In this document: positions 9,307-16,949 of the stretch, one piece after another
How positions within the stretch are numbered: the first letter of the stretch is position 1
Layout: each line of letters opens with the position of its first letter
Notes under the pieces: model-generated
Databases searched by the model: none
The model's input: the letters and a program-made list of their open reading frames with translations, nothing else
Told to the model about the DNA's origin: nothing
Position numbers and translations under genes: made by a program
Source: Galbibacter kalidii
GTDB lineage: Bacteria; Bacteroidota; Bacteroidia; Flavobacteriales; Flavobacteriaceae
Direction: 5' to 3'
DNA length: 64,000 bases
NCBI RefSeq assembly: GCF_026241135.1
Contig: NZ_JAPFGA010000009.1
Location: forward strand, 1 to 64,000

Positions 9307-9984
9307 TCATTCAAAAGTGAAATTGATAAAAATGGCTCTTGAATACATGTTGTTGACATTGGTGATATCCGGGTCAGGTACCAATTCGTCTGATAGCGCA
9401 AAAACACCCCTGATGGAAGGAGAGAATTTGAAATAATACATATAAAAATCGATTCCGAAGCCTACTTCGTAATAATAATTGTTGGTTTTCATACGGAAAT
9501 TTCCGCTGGAAACTCCTTCCAAATTATCCTCGTTACTGCTTAAGTTGAAGGAAGTGGAAACCCCGCCTACAACATAGGGTTTGAAGTTTCCCAGACGTTT
9601 CGTACTGGCTTTGATCAATAAAGGAAGATGTATATAAGTCGATTTTACTTCCAGTATATCTTGACCTCTTATCCCCAAGTCTCTTTGGTTGTAATATAAG
9701 CCCGGTTCAAACCGGATATCAAAATAATCATTGATACGGAGTTCACCGATAAGCCCGACATTAAATCCAAGTGATTTTGCAACGAGGATATCATCGACCT
9801 CGTTTCCCATATCGTTTATATAATCAAATTTGAAATCGTATTGGTTAAAGCCTAAATAATAACCCCAGTTCAACAGCTTTTTATCTTCGTTCTCCAAATT
9901 CAACACGGGGTCTTCATTAAATTGAGAAAATGTGTTTTGGCAAAGGCAAAACATAACCAATATTAAAAAAAGGTATTTTTTCAT
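9307..9984 (-). CDS. porT: PorT-like outer membrane beta-barrel protein (type IX secretion/gliding)
   Basis: 225 aa with an N-terminal signal peptide ending near FCLCQNTFSQ and a small beta-barrel pattern: YLGFNQYDFKFDY, NVGLIGELRINDYFDIRFEPGLYY, THLPLLIKASTKRLGNFKPYVVGGVSTSFNL, YYYEVGFGIDFYMYYFKFSPSIRG, ending in aromatic Phe (FINFTFE). The short eight-strand outline and position directly downstream of ubiE/menG match the PorT protein of the type IX secretion system in Flavobacteriaceae. Family assignment rests on pattern plus conserved neighbourhood. 33 bp after ubiE, probably cotranscribed. Confidence 0.78.
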   Translation of the reverse strand: MKKYLFLILVMFCLCQNTFSQFNEDPVLNLENEDKKLLNWGYYLGFNQYDFKFDYINDMGNEVDDILVAKSLGFNVGLIGELRINDYFDIRFEPGLYYNQRDLGIRGQDILEVKSTYIHLPLLIKASTKRLGNFKPYVVGGVSTSFNLSSNEDNLEGVSSGNFRMKTNNYYYEVGFGIDFYMYYFKFSPSIRGVFALSDELVPDPDITNVNNMYSRAIFINFTFE

Positions 9985-10017
9985 TTCGCAGGTTAGGTTA
10001 TTTATAGGTTAGCATAT

Positions 10018-10749
10018 TTATTTGAATGCTTTATAAATGGTCGCCACCCCAAAAGTTTGCGGCCGATCTTCCACATTATTAAACCCGATTTTTCGTAAAA
10101 TATTGTTGAAATCCTCTCCAAAAGGAAAAACAGAAGCAGATTCTGATAAATATGCATAGGCCGACCGGTCTTTAGAGAAGAGTTTTCCAATAATCGGGAG
10201 AATGTTTTTGGTGTAAAAATTATACCCTTGTTTGTATGGGAATTTGGTTGGAACCGAGGTTTCCAATACTACAAATACGCCATCTTTTTTCAACACCCTG
10301 TGGATTTCAGAAAGGCCTTTTTCCAGATTTTCAAAATTTCTAACACCAAAAGCAACGGTAATGGCATCAAAAGAATTGTCTTCAAACGGCAAGGCTTCAC
10401 TGTCGCCTATCACCATATCTATGGTATCGGCAAGGTTTTTTTGAGCCACTTTTTGTTTCCCCACTTCCAACATGCCCGGAGAGATGTCAAGGCCTGTTAC
10501 TTTTTCAACATTGGCATTAAACGCCAAATTAATGGCCAAATCCCCGGTTCCGGTTGCAATGTCCAATACTGTTTTGGCTTGGGCATCTTTTACCATAGCG
10601 ACCACTTTTTTTCGCCATTTTACATCGATTCCAAACGAAATAACTCTGTTCAGACCGTCATATTTCCCTGAGATGGTATCAAACATCTTTGTGACTTGCT
10701 GTTTTTTCCCCAGCTCAGAATCTTTATAAGGCGTTACTTTTTTTGGCAT
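10018..10749 (-). CDS. ubiE: Demethylmenaquinone (ubiquinone-type) C-methyltransferase
   Basis: 243 aa. SAM-dependent C-methylation of demethylmenaquinone in the last step of menaquinone synthesis (often named MenG in menaquinone-only organisms). Family signatures: [20 protein letters not shown] motif [78 protein letters not shown]. Upstream of the porT-like gene, with its own promoter box. Confidence 0.96.
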   Translation of the reverse strand: MPKKVTPYKDSELGKKQQVTKMFDTISGKYDGLNRVISFGIDVKWRKKVVAMVKDAQAKTVLDIATGTGDLAINLAFNANVEKVTGLDISPGMLEVGKQKVAQKNLADTIDMVIGDSEALPFEDNSFDAITVAFGVRNFENLEKGLSEIHRVLKKDGVFVVLETSVPTKFPYKQGYNFYTKNILPIIGKLFSKDRSAYAYLSESASVFPFGEDFNNILRKIGFNNVEDRPQTFGVATIYKAFK

Positions 10750-10762
10750 TCCATAAATTTTG

Positions 10763-10771
10763 GCAAATATA
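10763..10771 (-). promoter_or_regulatory. Promoter -7 box for ubiE
   Basis: Minus-strand TATATTTGC, a perfect TAnnTTTGC match 14 nt upstream of the start codon, implying a very short leader. Confidence 0.55.
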
Positions 10772-10864
10772 CTATTTAGGTGTGAACTCTTTGTAGTATT
10801 GAAACTTAAAATTCTCCGTACATGCAGAGGTATACCTCACCAGTTCACTTTGTTTGTATTTTAT

Positions 10865-10925
10865 CTACCTCTCCTTGGGAGAGGTCAGAACTGCTATTTT
10901 CGGCAATTCTGGGTGGGGGTAAAAA
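10865..10925. repeat. Dispersed hairpin element, copy 1
   Basis: ACCTCTCC...GAGAGGT hairpin followed by CAGAACTGCTATTTTCGGCAATTCTG and GGGTGGGGGTA. The same layout recurs at 23474-23535 and 44058-44117, with conserved right-hand hairpin and outer TACCTC/GAGGTA-like ends. Confidence 0.7.
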
Positions 10926-11118
10926 ATAAAATTTCGGTTTCTTTGGAGCTAAGATTAAAATGGAATTGGTGAAATATAGCTACGGTTATACCTCATGAAT
11001 AGTCGGTCTCAAGAAATTTTATTCTTCCTTATTGTGAAAAAAAGGCTAAATTTCTAGCACAAATTGCAAAAAGGGGATTTTTCCCCTTATTAGAAACAAA
11101 GCTTTTTCTCATATTTGC

Positions 11119-11202
11119 TACAGTCTTTGTCATTGATCATATAACGGCAATGATGAAAGTTTGAGGGAATAAAAATGCGAAGTGAAAGCTTCGCATTTTT
11201 TT
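11119..11202 (+). ncRNA. Candidate small RNA ending in an intrinsic terminator
   Basis: A near-consensus -7 box (CATATTTGC at about 11111) is followed by about 80 nt containing a TCATTG/CAATGA stem (about 11132-11155) and a strong terminator, AAAATGCGAAG/CTTCGCATTTT plus T-run (11172-11202). No reading frame of note ends at this terminator, so a short non-coding transcript is a reasonable inference. No known RNA family recognised. Confidence 0.3.
11172..11202 (+). terminator. Orphan intrinsic terminator
   Basis: 11-bp stem AAAATGCGAAG/CTTCGCATTTT, 6-nt loop, T-run. No plus-strand protein gene precedes it within 1.8 kb. Confidence 0.7.
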
Positions 11203-11267
11203 ATGCATAAGTTTTTCTTAGCTGAAAAATCACTTCTTGCACTATCAAGGACTCAAAAAGCTTGAAG

Positions 11268-11350
11268 CGAGCGAGGGGGACTGGACTCGAACCAGCGTCC
11301 GCCTCGGGCGGATATGAGGTTTAGGGGTGAGATTCCTCTTTACCTACTCG
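11268..11350 (-). pseudogene. tRNA-like fragment with T-arm
   Basis: On the minus strand the segment ends GCTGGTTCGAGTCCAGT followed by CCCCCTCGCT: a regular 5-bp T stem with a TTCGAGT loop and an acceptor-like 3' flank. Just upstream is the palindrome TCCGCCCGAGGCGGA, which also sits inside the tRNA-Gly remnants near 44.3 kb. I could not build matching acceptor and anticodon stems, so I call this a remnant, not a functional tRNA. A Ser/Leu-type tRNA with a long variable arm is an alternative. Confidence 0.35.
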
Positions 11351-11377
11351 ACTAGCGGTAGTGTTTTTATCCAACAT

Positions 11378-11854
11378 TCAGCGTGTCAATTTTTTGTTTA
11401 GATTATCGTTTATCCACCCAAAAACAAATCCTGCAAAAAGTGCAATGCCTGCTTTTGTGGTTTCTTCCCAAGTCGGGGTCGTGTTTAAGCCAAACCAAAT
11501 TATCATTCCTAAAAAGTAGGCGGGAAGTACGTTTAGCGTTTTCAGTTTTGTTACATAAAATACAGCCGTCAATATGATTGCTACGGAAAGATGAAACCAA
11601 ATTGCACCTAATTTTTCAACCAAAAAATTTCCAAAAGCGATAATAAGAATGGCTAACAATATACCCAAAAGTTGTTGGATAAAAACCAATAAAGAAGATT
11701 TTACGTTTTTACCCAACAGGAAATAACTTGTCCAGCCCAAAAACAAAACCCAAGTCGGCAAGCTCGTGGTAAACGTAAATAAAGTTGCAGATGAAGCCAA
11801 TGCTCCGAGTGTTAGTGACTGTAAAAATGATTTTATTTGCTTAGTATTTCCCAA
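11378..11854 (-). CDS. DUF1097 family membrane protein
   Basis: 158 aa with about five hydrophobic segments (LGALASSATLFTF, WVLFLGWTSYFLLG, LLGILLAILIIAFGNFL, FHLSVAIILTAVFYV, LPAYFLGMIIWFGL, GIALFAGFVFGWIND). The F-L-G-W-x-S-Y-F-L-G and P-A-Y-F-L-G-M patterns and the length fit DUF1097 (E. coli YcdZ-like); function unknown. The start is TTG at 11854, overlapping the 3' end of the oxidoreductase gene by 14 bp, and no nearby in-frame ATG exists, so translational coupling is likely. Confidence 0.8.
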   Translation of the reverse strand: MGNTKQIKSFLQSLTLGALASSATLFTFTTSLPTWVLFLGWTSYFLLGKNVKSSLLVFIQQLLGILLAILIIAFGNFLVEKLGAIWFHLSVAIILTAVFYVTKLKTLNVLPAYFLGMIIWFGLNTTPTWEETTKAGIALFAGFVFGWINDNLNKKLTR

Positions 11855-12512
11855 CGTTTATTTTGTTTTCATTAAAAATGTTTTTCAATCGATTGCTCCA
11901 TTTTTTTAATACCGTTTTTCGATCTTCGTCTGTTAAATGTGCAACGGAATAATTCACTTCGGGTTCTAAAACCGAAAAACCTACACATTCTAAAATACCT
12001 CTGTTTACGGGTCTTAACACTCCATAGATGTCTCCATGATAGCCGTCTTTGGTATAGGTTTTAGCAGGACTTCCTGTAGTAACGGACAATAATGCTTTTT
12101 TGCCTCGCAATGTTCCATTTTCATAATAACCACCGTCTTTGAAAAATCTTCCCGAAGTAAAAATCCTATCTGTCCAACCTTTTAAAATTGCAGGCGGTGC
12201 AAAACGCCATAGCGGAAACTGCCAAATCATTAAGTCGCACCATTCTACTTTTTCCTGTTCTATTTTCGTTTCAGCAACATAACTATTGTTCATTTCAGCA
12301 GCGTGTATTTCTTCAATTTGAAGTTTTAAAAAATCAGGATTTTTAACTGTTGTAAAGTTGCTTCTGTCATAAACAGGGTTAAAATTTATTGCATACAGAT
12401 TTGTTGTTTTTACTTCATGTCCGTTTTCTTTTAAAGTTTTTATAGCTGTTAGATACATTGCATAATTAAAACTCTTTGGCTCCGGATGCGCTAAAACAAT
12501 TAATATTTTCAT
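11841..12512 (-). CDS. Flavodoxin-fold NAD(P)H dehydrogenase (quinone)
   Basis: 223 aa. FMN-dependent two-electron reduction of quinones or related electrophiles (KefF/MdaB/NQO family). Seen: phosphate-binding start KILIVLAHPEPKSFNYAM, GHEVKTTNLYAINFNPVYD, and the flavin-site block WCDLMIWQFPLWRFAPPAILKGWTDRIFTSGRFF, followed by GKKALLSVTTGSP. Divergent from the HxlR-family regulator and overlapping the DUF1097 gene: a common arrangement in which an HxlR regulator responds to quinone or electrophile stress. Regulation is inferred from position. Confidence 0.9.
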   Translation of the reverse strand: MKILIVLAHPEPKSFNYAMYLTAIKTLKENGHEVKTTNLYAINFNPVYDRSNFTTVKNPDFLKLQIEEIHAAEMNNSYVAETKIEQEKVEWCDLMIWQFPLWRFAPPAILKGWTDRIFTSGRFFKDGGYYENGTLRGKKALLSVTTGSPAKTYTKDGYHGDIYGVLRPVNRGILECVGFSVLEPEVNYSVAHLTDEDRKTVLKKWSNRLKNIFNENKINVGKY

Positions 12513-12554
12513 TTCTTTATAAATTTGTTGAGGACAAAACTATTATGGTTTTGG

Positions 12555-12563
12555 TACCTTTGC
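12555..12563 (+). promoter_or_regulatory. Promoter -7 box for the HxlR gene
   Basis: TACCTTTGC, a perfect TAnnTTTGC match 43 nt before the ATG at 12606. A GTTAGTAAC palindrome at 12580-12588 lies at about +10 and may be an operator. Confidence 0.5.
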
Positions 12564-12605
12564 AATAGAGCAGAAAGTTGTTAGTAACTCACAATTTTGT
12601 TAGAA

Positions 12606-12995
12606 ATGGGAAAAAGAAAGATCACAAGCACCAATACCATAAACAGGGATTATTTGAAAAATGAATGTGGAACGATGTATGCATTGACATTGCTTTCTGG
12701 AAGGTGGAAAATGACTATACTGCACAAATTGTCAAAAAAAGGTTTGCGTTTTACGGAATTGAAAGAGTGTATTCCGAATATTTCGGATAGAATGCTTTCT
12801 TTGCATTTGAAGGAAATGGAACGGGATGGTCTAGTTGAACGAAATGTATTTGCGGAAGTTCCACCGAGAGTAGAATACACATTAACATCAAGCACTCGTG
12901 ATTTGGTTTCTATTTGGGACAGGTTGGATATTTGGGGAAACAATCATCGTGAGATTCAGGAAAGTAATGTTCAATATTTGGACGGCGATTTATAA
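12606..12995 (+). CDS. HxlR-family winged-helix transcriptional regulator
   Basis: 129 aa from the ATG at 12606; an upstream TTG at 12597 is less likely. The HxlR core is plain: CGTMYALTLLSGRWKMTILHKLSKKGLRFTELKECIPNISDRMLSLHLKEMERDGLVERNVFAEVPPRVEYTLT, with a Cys just before the domain as is usual in redox-responsive members. Divergent from the quinone oxidoreductase, which it probably controls along with itself. Ligand or oxidant unknown. Confidence 0.92.
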   Translation: MGKRKITSTNTINRDYLKNECGTMYALTLLSGRWKMTILHKLSKKGLRFTELKECIPNISDRMLSLHLKEMERDGLVERNVFAEVPPRVEYTLTSSTRDLVSIWDRLDIWGNNHREIQESNVQYLDGDL

Positions 12996-13149
12996 CGTTA
13001 CCACCAACCCGTTTACACCCCCGAACATTTCCTTAGTCTATCCCGAAAATTTAGGAGCTATGCACAAGTTTTTATTCTTTATATCCCCACCAATAATCTT
13101 AAATAATATGTTAGGCTCTTGTTAGTGTACTATTTTTTTTCATTTTTTA

Positions 13150-13188
13150 TCACTACTGTCCGGTTATTTTTTAACCGGACAGTAGTGA
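13150..13188. repeat. Perfect 17-bp inverted repeat with 5-nt loop
   Basis: Arms TCACTACTGTCCGGTTA and TAACCGGACAGTAGTGA around TTTTT. No T-run follows, so it is not a classic terminator. The arm resembles a transposon terminal repeat; two ends abutting would fit a minimal MITE or an excision scar. That origin is inference. Confidence 0.7.
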
Positions 13189-13223
13189 ATGTAATTATGA
13201 GTTTTTGGAGAATTAATGGATAA

Positions 13224-13394
13224 TTATTTTAAAATCCTTTTTATATTTTCTAATAATTGTATATTGCTTTTTAGATTATAATAAGTTGATCTGTTTGAAC
13301 CTAATTTATTCAAAACAACTCTGGATAATTTATCGATGATGTATTTGACTTGGTGTCGTTCCATATCAGTTAAAGCATTAACAAAATCTTTCAT
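13224..13394 (-). CDS. Small hypothetical protein (uncertain)
   Basis: About 56 aa if started at MKDFVNALTDMERHQVKYI; a longer 71-aa version begins at 13439. The predicted product is helical and lysine-rich (VKYIIDKLSRVVLNKLGSNRSTYYNLKSNIQLLENIKRIL). It could be a small DNA-binding or antitoxin-like peptide or merely a fragment of a larger lost gene. No family recognised. It lies between the 17-bp inverted repeat and the LRR lipoprotein gene in the accessory zone. Confidence 0.35.
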   Translation of the reverse strand: MKDFVNALTDMERHQVKYIIDKLSRVVLNKLGSNRSTYYNLKSNIQLLENIKRILK

Positions 13395-13445
13395 CTTAGG
13401 GGCAGGGTTGGATGTTAGAGAAGAAAAATAAAAAGTCAAGCATTT

Positions 13446-15602
13446 ATGGCAAAAAAATTATTCGTTTTATTTACTGTGGTCATTTTTTCAATTTTTATAT
13501 CCTGTGATAAGGATGATGCTATTGAAGAACTACCGGTTGAGCAGGAGGTAATAAAAGTACCCGAAGTTAAAACTCATGAAGTTTCACAGATCACCGTGTA
13601 TTCTGTTAAAATGGGAGCGGAAATTGTAAGCCCCGGGGCTTCAGAGGTGACCGAGGTAGGATTGGTGATTGGAGAGTCATCCAACCCTACAATAGATGAT
13701 AATTTCACAAAATTCACCCTAGTAGAGAATACGGAGGGTGTATATATAACCATTGTAGAGAGTTTACCGGAGGAAGTTACTTCCTATTACATCAGGGCTT
13801 ATGCAATTAATGAGCAGGGAGTAGGTTATGGCAATGAAGTTCAATTGACAACCTTGGGAAATAAAACATATCACGGAGGAGTTGTTCTTTCGACTCAGGA
13901 AGAAGTGGTCGAATTTGGGAATGGAAAATACAATACTATAGATGGTAGTTTGAGTATAAAAGGGACAGTAAATGATTTATCACCTTTAAAGGACTTATTT
14001 GCAGTTAATACCGGGTTCTCCGTAACCAATACTACTAACTTGGAAAACTTTAAAGGACTGGAAAATTTAAAAAAGACAGGGATTTTATTTCCCAATAGTT
14101 TCAGGATTATGAACAATCAGGCGCTGACAAGTTTTTTAGGTCTTGAAAGTTTAGAGATAACAAGGGGAGAATTTTATGTCATAAATAACCCGAGTCTGAT
14201 AAATTTTGAAGGTTTAGATTCTTTTTTTGCAGCGAGTGCCGGTAATATGTATATCACCGACTGTGAAAATCTCAACAGTTTAACGGGATTGGATAAATTA
14301 GAATTTATCGGAGATGGTTTGAGTATTGAAAACAATCCAAAACTTACTGAAATAAATGCGCTGGGAAATCTTAATTTCGTGCCGCATCGTATAAGTATAG
14401 ACAGTAATAATTCCCTGCAGAATATTGACGGTCTTCATTCTCTGGAAAATATTGAGACGTTAAATATTAGTCGGAACCCTCAATTATCTAATATTGATGG
14501 AATCAAAAACTGCATGAGTTTAAAATTTCTAGAACTTGGCGGGAATGAAAGCTTAACGCAGTTGCCAAGCTTTCAAAATATTACCAGTATTCAAGCACTG
14601 GAAGTAAGCTGGGGAGGCGCTCTTGTGAATTTAACCGGGCTTGAAAATATAAAATCAATGGGGACATTAAAACTTAATCAATCCAATATTCAAAGTTTTG
14701 TGGGTTTGACTAACCTTGAAGAGGTTACTTATAGTTTCGATGTCCGCTCCTGTGTGAATTTGACAGACTTTAACGGACTGAGCAATTTAAGGTCGGTTGG
14801 AGATGGGAGTTATTACTCGGGAATTGGAATTTCTGGAAATGATAATCTTTTAAGTTTTAACGGCCTGGATAAATTAACCCATATAAGAGGATCATTTGGT
14901 GTTACAGAGAACAACGCCCTTCCTAACTTTAATGGCTTAGAATCTTTGAGAACAATTGAAAAGACATTTAATCTATCTCATAATCAGGTATTACAAAATA
15001 TAAACTCGATTTCAGGTCTGGAACTGTTAGATGGATTCCATATGGAAGGAAACATTGCCCTGTCGCATTTACCTGATTTTGTAAACATAAATCAGCTAAA
15101 CTATTTCGTAATCTCCACTGACCAGGCTTTAATCGATTTAAGTGGTCTTGAGAACTTAAAATCCATAGAGACTATTCGGTTGCAATCCTCAAACCTTCAA
15201 AGCCTTGCAGGCTTGGAAAACCTCGAAAGGGTAGAAGATATTTTATTAATAGAAAGATGTGACAATATAACGGATCTGAGTGGACTGAATAATTTAGTAT
15301 TCGCTGATAAAATTGATATTAACTATAATAACAATATTATTTCTCTGGAAGGGGTAGGCAAGCTTTCAACGATTGAATCCAGATTAGTACTAAGAATGAA
15401 TCCCTCTCTAAGCAGCCTAAATGGGTTGGAACCGGTTACAAGAATTGGAGATAAATTAGAGATTTATAACAATGCATCTTTGTCAGATTTTTGTTCGTTA
15501 ACCTCTTTCTTTCAAAATACATCTTACAGCGGGTCTTATGGGGTTGGAAATAATCTGTTAAACCCAACAAAAGAGGATTTAGAGAATTCAAATTGCAACT
15601 GA
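13446..15602 (+). CDS. Leucine-rich-repeat surface lipoprotein
   Basis: 718 aa. Signal peptide with lipobox (IFISC, Cys20) and DKDD acidic start, then a fibronectin-III-like domain (about 40-135, ending SYYIRAYAINEQGVGYGNEVQLTT). From about 150 to 690 there are many irregular repeats of about 22-25 residues of the L-x-x-F-x-G-L-x-x-L type (NFKGLENLK, SFLGLESLE, NFEGLDSF, SLTGLDKLE, DLSGLENLK, SLAGLENLE, SLNGLEPV), similar to receptor L-domain repeats. No type IX C-terminal sorting domain is evident; lipid anchoring is the likely surface attachment. Role in adhesion or substrate binding is inference. Only gene on its strand in the accessory zone. Confidence 0.85.
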   Translation: MAKKLFVLFTVVIFSIFISCDKDDAIEELPVEQEVIKVPEVKTHEVSQITVYSVKMGAEIVSPGASEVTEVGLVIGESSNPTIDDNFTKFTLVENTEGVYITIVESLPEEVTSYYIRAYAINEQGVGYGNEVQLTTLGNKTYHGGVVLSTQEEVVEFGNGKYNTIDGSLSIKGTVNDLSPLKDLFAVNTGFSVTNTTNLENFKGLENLKKTGILFPNSFRIMNNQALTSFLGLESLEITRGEFYVINNPSLINFEGLDSFFAASAGNMYITDCENLNSLTGLDKLEFIGDGLSIENNPKLTEINALGNLNFVPHRISIDSNNSLQNIDGLHSLENIETLNISRNPQLSNIDGIKNCMSLKFLELGGNESLTQLPSFQNITSIQALEVSWGGALVNLTGLENIKSMGTLKLNQSNIQSFVGLTNLEEVTYSFDVRSCVNLTDFNGLSNLRSVGDGSYYSGIGISGNDNLLSFNGLDKLTHIRGSFGVTENNALPNFNGLESLRTIEKTFNLSHNQVLQNINSISGLELLDGFHMEGNIALSHLPDFVNINQLNYFVISTDQALIDLSGLENLKSIETIRLQSSNLQSLAGLENLERVEDILLIERCDNITDLSGLNNLVFADKIDINYNNNIISLEGVGKLSTIESRLVLRMNPSLSSLNGLEPVTRIGDKLEIYNNASLSDFCSLTSFFQNTSYSGSYGVGNNLLNPTKEDLENSNCN

Positions 15603-15654
15603 GTTTAATATCTTTAAATCATGATTGACAGTGCGGGGTGTGACACAGTTCACT

Positions 15655-15948
15655 TTACACTCCCTGAGAAGTAAGTACATCAGAAATAAATTCAGTTCCT
15701 TCATCTTCCTCGGATTGTTTTATAACGAATTCCTTTAACTCCTTAGGCATATCGCTAGGAAGTTTATCCAAGTCTAACATTTCTACTTGAATATCCTGAA
15801 TTTCTAAATCAGCTGCTTTTAACAATTCTAAGATTTTATTTTTAAAATTAGCACCCTTCGCTTTGTTAATTGTGTAACCTTCTTCTTTAACACCTGAAAT
15901 GGTGCCTATATTTTTAAACCATTCAATGATTTTTTTGTCGCAAACCTT
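15655..15948 (-). pseudogene. Truncated reading frame without a start codon
   Basis: The minus strand encodes 97 codons of protein-like sequence (KVCDKKIIEWFKNIGTI... MLDLDKLPSDMPKELKEF...EEDEGTEFISDVLTSQGV, stop at 15655) but opens directly after a TAA with no usable start codon. Charged, helical composition and normal codon use suggest the 3' remnant of a real gene. I do not recognise the family. It neighbours the transposase remnant, in keeping with a decayed insertion. Confidence 0.5.
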
Positions 15949-15960
15949 TTAAGAACAAAA

Positions 15961-15990
15961 AAAAGAGCAACCATTTCTGATTGCTCTTTT
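15961..15990. terminator. Hairpin with A/T flanks
   Basis: AAAAGAGCAA/TTGCTCTTTT, 10-bp arms and 10-nt loop, within the decayed region; competent as a terminator in either direction. Confidence 0.55.
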
Positions 15991-16060
15991 CCTTAGTAGC
16001 CTTTACAGAACAATTTACGAATCATTTTATACAGGATTTAAATCATTTCATTATCAAAAC

Positions 16061-16186
16061 CTAATCCTTTCGTATGGTAATCGTCAAAAAGTTGTGCGTG
16101 GGTACCCCCTGCCTGTTTTTGCCCCGATAGCCCGAGTCTACAGTGGCAGTTTGTGCCCCAACTTCCTGACCAGACGCCTGGCAATG
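16061..16186 (-). pseudogene. IS5-type transposase remnant
   Basis: A short minus-strand frame reads GQEVGAQTATVDSGYRGKN then RQGVPTHNFL before a stop. VDxGYRGK is the conserved DDE-domain block of IS5-superfamily transposases (usually VDRGYRG). Stops bound it on both sides, so only about 40 codons survive. An alternative frame of the same strand reads TIARRLVRKLGHKL with no family match. Confidence 0.45.
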
Positions 16187-16283
16187 GTCTTAAGCCCTAC
16201 ATCAAAAAAAATATTTTGGACATTATTGTTCATCGATGAAAAAATTTTCCTGTTTTACTTGTATTTGTTTATTTTTTTAAAGT

Positions 16284-16300
16284 ACTTTGAATTTCAAAGT
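16284..16300. promoter_or_regulatory. Candidate operator, copy 1
   Basis: Perfect palindrome ACTTTGAA-T-TTCAAAGT ending 8 bp before the ATG at 16309. The same arms recur at 17263-17279. It probably overlaps the promoter of the membrane protein/regulator pair and is a candidate binding site for the winged-helix regulator encoded at 16950. Confidence 0.5.
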
Positions 16301-16308
16301 TAATAGAA

Positions 16309-16920
16309 ATGGACTCAAAAGATTACTTAAAAGACATAAGCGAGATCAAAGATATGATGAATCGCTCGTCGCGTTTTATTTCATTGAGTGGGCTGTCGGG
16401 GGTGTTGGCAGGGGTGTATGCGTTGATTGGTGCGGGTATAGCCTATTGGCTGGTGAGCAACTCGGGTAGAGAGTATCTTATATTGGACGGGCGAATTTTC
16501 CGGTTGGTAATACTTGATTTGTTCCTCATAGCCTTTTTTAGTATCGTGACTGCAATTTTCCTGGCTGTAAAAAAAGCGCGGAAAAACAACAACAAAATAT
16601 GGGATGTTACCACCAAGCGACTTCTTTTTAATTTTTTAATTCCATTGGTTGCGGGCGGTTTGTATATCCTTATTATCCTCAATCAACAAAAATATGGGTT
16701 TACCGCTGCGATGATGCTTATTTTTTATGGATTGGCACTGGTCAATGCATCCAAATACAGTATAGGGGATATCCAGTATCTCGGGATTATCGAAATTGTT
16801 TTAGGACTGATTTGCGCGCTTCTTCCCGGTTACGGATTTTGGTTTTGGGTTTTAGGATTTGGGGTGATGCATATTGTGTATGGAACAGTGATGTACTTTA
16901 AATTTGACAGGAAGAAATAA
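16309..16920 (+). CDS. Uncharacterised multi-pass membrane protein
   Basis: 203 aa. After a soluble start (MDSKDYLKDISEIKDMMNRSSRFI) come about six hydrophobic segments: LSGLSGVLAGVYALIGAGIAYWLV, LVILDLFLIAFFSIVTAIFLAV, LLFNFLIPLVAGGLYILIIL, AAMMLIFYGLALV, YLGIIEIVLGLICALLPGYGF and WFWVLGFGVMHIVYGTVMYF. No catalytic motif seen. It is followed after 29 bp by a winged-helix regulator, so the two form an operon; such pairs are frequent in Bacteroidota. The ligand or signal is unknown. Confidence 0.8.
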   Translation: MDSKDYLKDISEIKDMMNRSSRFISLSGLSGVLAGVYALIGAGIAYWLVSNSGREYLILDGRIFRLVILDLFLIAFFSIVTAIFLAVKKARKNNNKIWDVTTKRLLFNFLIPLVAGGLYILIILNQQKYGFTAAMMLIFYGLALVNASKYSIGDIQYLGIIEIVLGLICALLPGYGFWFWVLGFGVMHIVYGTVMYFKFDRKK

Positions 16921-16949
16921 AAAGATTCCTGCCTTCGCAGGAATAGGGT

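Larger units (their letters stand above)
10750..11377. other. 628-bp intergenic region with repeat, candidate small RNA and tRNA-like fragment
   Basis: No protein gene is convincing here. The stretch holds the ubiE promoter (10763), one copy of a dispersed hairpin element (10865-10925), a short hairpin with AAGGGG/CCCCTT arms near 11070, a possible promoter plus terminator bounding about 80 nt (11119-11202), and a tRNA T-arm-like fragment (about 11268-11350). Confidence 0.6.

Noticed and set aside
10750-11377. Possible complete tRNA or tmRNA 3' end at about 11.3 kb
   Set aside because: A good T arm is present, but no matching acceptor 5' strand, D arm or anticodon stem could be drawn, so it is listed only as a tRNA-like remnant.
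16094-16303. 69-codon plus-strand frame with a hydrophobic end
   Set aside because: It lies opposite the IS5-type remnant and continues into AT-rich sequence; the transposase-like reading on the other strand explains it better.
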